Of a stretch of 6,663 nucleotides of DNA, positions 5,292 to 6,663 are shown one piece after another. The stretch is from contig WTCF01000061.1 of assembly GCA_013138705.1 (NCBI GenBank), positions 1 through 6,663 on the forward strand, written 5' to 3'. The notes below the pieces were generated by a model, which was not told the DNA's origin, did no database searches, and worked only from the letters and a program-made list of their open reading frames with translations. Positions within the stretch are counted from its first letter, which is position 1; each line of letters opens with the position of its first letter. The translations under genes were made by a program, and so were the position numbers. This DNA is from Deltaproteobacteria bacterium (GTDB lineage: Bacteria; Desulfobacterota; Dissulfuribacteria; Dissulfuribacterales; UBA3076).

Positions 5292-6663
5292 ATGTATTTT
5301 AAGCAGATAGCAGTAGAAGGCATGGGATGTCTTTCCTATATTATCGGATGCCCTATGGCACGGGCTGCTTGCGTGGTCGACCCTAAAAGAGATGTCTACG
5401 ATTACATCGATCTCGCACGTAAAAACGGCATGAAAATTACTCACATTTTTGAAACCCATATCCACGCAGACCATGTCAGCGGAAACATGGAGTTAAAATC
5501 GAGAACGGGCGCTGATATTTATTTTGCAAAAGATACACCTGTCCGCTTTGAGCATAAAGAAGTCAATGAAGGAGATATCTTCGAGATCGGAAATGCCAAA
5601 CTTGAGTTTATCAAAACTCCGGGACATACCCCAGATGCGATGTCTATTTTGGTTACCGACAAATCGAGAAGTGTTAAACCGTGGTTTGTTCTTACCGGAG
5701 ACTGCATGTTTGTCGGAGATGTCGGAAGACCCGATCTTGCGGGGGCAGAACTTATCGATGAACAGGTAAAAAATCTTTACAATTCGCTTCATAATAAATT
5801 AGGAAGGCTTCCGGATAGTATGGAAATATTTCCCGCACATGGAGAAGGTTCTCTGTGCGGAAGAGGTATGAGTACTAAGCCGAGTTCTACGATCGGATTT
5901 GAAAAAGAGAATAATCCGTCCCTACTTCTTTCATGGGAGGATTTTCAGACGGCGTTCAAAAAGGATTTCCCGGAAAGACCCAAAAGTTTTTCACATATAA
6001 TCAAAACAAATACAAACGGTCCCCAGCTTCTTGAGCGGTGTCCTGCATTAAAGGATTTATCTCCTTTTCAGGTAAAAGAGCGAATCGAAAAAGGCGCTTT
6101 GGTTTTGGATACCCGCGATACTGCTGCATTCGGAGGAGTTCATATTCCTGGAAGTATCAATATCGGTTTTGCCAAACAGACCGCAAACTGGATCGGAATG
6201 GTTATAGAGCCGGAATCTAAGTTGATACTTGTCGTTACTGATGAACAAGCTTATGAAAAAATGCGTATTCAACTGCACCGGATCGGGTATGACAATATCA
6301 TGGGATTTCTTTACGGGGGAATTGCCGCATGGCAGGAGATGGGTTTTCCTATAGCGCACTTGTGGCAGATTTCGGCAGCCCGTCTAAGAGAAAAAATCGA
6401 GAAAAAAAACTACCAATACTTTTTCGATGTCAGGACGCCTGCCGAATGGCATATGGGACATGTTAAAGAAGCGGTTCATCTTCCTTTGACCGAATTGATG
6501 AAAAAACTGCCGGACATACCGAAAAATGAGGAAGTTATTGTCACATGCGCCGTAGGATACAGGGGAAACATTGCTGCAAGTTTTCTTGCGGGCAAAGGTT
6601 TTACGCACGTTCACAGCCTTGCGGGCGGTATGAAGGCATGGATAAATTCGGGCTATCCTGTGA
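5292..6663 (+). CDS. CstB-like persulfide dioxygenase: MBL-fold domain plus two rhodanese domains (3' end cut by window)
   Basis: The frame is open for 457 residues to the window edge; GGAGG (5281-5285) precedes the ATG by 6 bases. There is no signal peptide, so the enzyme is cytoplasmic. Residues 1 to about 235 are a glyoxalase II/ETHE1-type MBL domain: THIHADH (H56, H58, D60, H61), PGHT (H112), TGD (D137) and PAHGEGSLCG (H183), a complete metal site. Persulfide dioxygenases use such a mononuclear iron to oxidise glutathione, CoA or related persulfides to sulfite. Rhodanese-like domain 1 (about 252-356) has LDTRD and HIPGSINI but VVTDEQAY where the Cys loop should be, so it is a pseudo-rhodanese. 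Domain 2 (about 360-457) has DVRTPAEW, GHVKEAVHLP and an active loop CAVGYR with C419. Staphylococcus CstB (444 residues) has this same order and would make thiosulfate from persulfide. C20, C189 and C419 seem to match its reported C20, C201 and C408. Only a few residues should be missing. Confidence 0.92.
   Translation, partial: MYFKQIAVEGMGCLSYIIGCPMARAACVVDPKRDVYDYIDLARKNGMKITHIFETHIHADHVSGNMELKSRTGADIYFAKDTPVRFEHKEVNEGDIFEIGNAKLEFIKTPGHTPDAMSILVTDKSRSVKPWFVLTGDCMFVGDVGRPDLAGAELIDEQVKNLYNSLHNKLGRLPDSMEIFPAHGEGSLCGRGMSTKPSSTIGFEKENNPSLLLSWEDFQTAFKKDFPERPKSFSHIIKTNTNGPQLLERCPALKDLSPFQVKERIEKGALVLDTRDTAAFGGVHIPGSINIGFAKQTANWIGMVIEPESKLILVVTDEQAYEKMRIQLHRIGYDNIMGFLYGGIAAWQEMGFPIAHLWQISAARLREKIEKKNYQYFFDVRTPAEWHMGHVKEAVHLPLTELMKKLPDIPKNEEVIVTCAVGYRGNIAASFLAGKGFTHVHSLAGGMKAWINSGYPV

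Noticed and set aside
5264..5302. Twelve-residue leader ORF (MRIEKPEGKNVF) overlapping the start of the CstB-like gene
   Set aside because: It has an AGAGGAG upstream but at a long spacing (12 bases). The peptide shows no attenuator-like codon runs, and there is no hairpin between it and the gene. Probably chance.

Overview
The window is a bacterial (Gram-negative) segment built from two blocks joined by transposon debris. The left block (1-4855) is most of a CusCBA-type heavy-metal RND efflux operon, all on the + strand. It holds the C-terminus of a TolC/CusC-family outer-membrane channel, a complete CusB-like periplasmic adaptor with a His-rich mature N-terminus, and a complete 1087-residue CusA-like inner-membrane pump. 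The three-methionine copper site of CusA is conserved with the same spacing, so Cu(I)/Ag(I) is the most likely substrate. The three products would form one tripartite pump from inner membrane to outside.

The junction (4856-5291) holds no intact gene. A well-placed ribosome binding site and a 20-codon signal-peptide-like start (4922-4984) run straight into a TAG stop. There the reverse strand begins to read as a decayed, frameshifted C-terminal piece of an IS91-type (Y2, HUH-like) transposase (about 4985-5170). I read this as a fourth secreted gene of the cus operon cut off by an IS-related rearrangement. After the remnant comes an AT-rich stretch (35 of 120 bases G+C at 5161-5280) with a good sigma70-type promoter.

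The right block (5292-6663) is one gene, open at the window's 3' edge. It encodes a metallo-beta-lactamase-fold persulfide dioxygenase fused to two rhodanese domains, the first lacking its catalytic cysteine and the second keeping it. This is the architecture of Staphylococcus CstB, an enzyme of sulfide/persulfide detoxification. Its codons are visibly more AT-rich than those of the cus genes.

Organism: a Gram-negative bacterium, because a TolC/RND system needs an outer membrane. The combination of copper efflux, persulfide oxidation and this style of Y2 transposase would suit a Desulfobacterota-like or other sulfur-cycle bacterium, but this is inference. The most unusual feature is a short, degenerate heavy-metal-binding (CPxHP...GxCP) ribbon inserted in the periplasmic part of CusA. 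I saw no CRISPR array, tRNA, rRNA or clearly unprecedented system.
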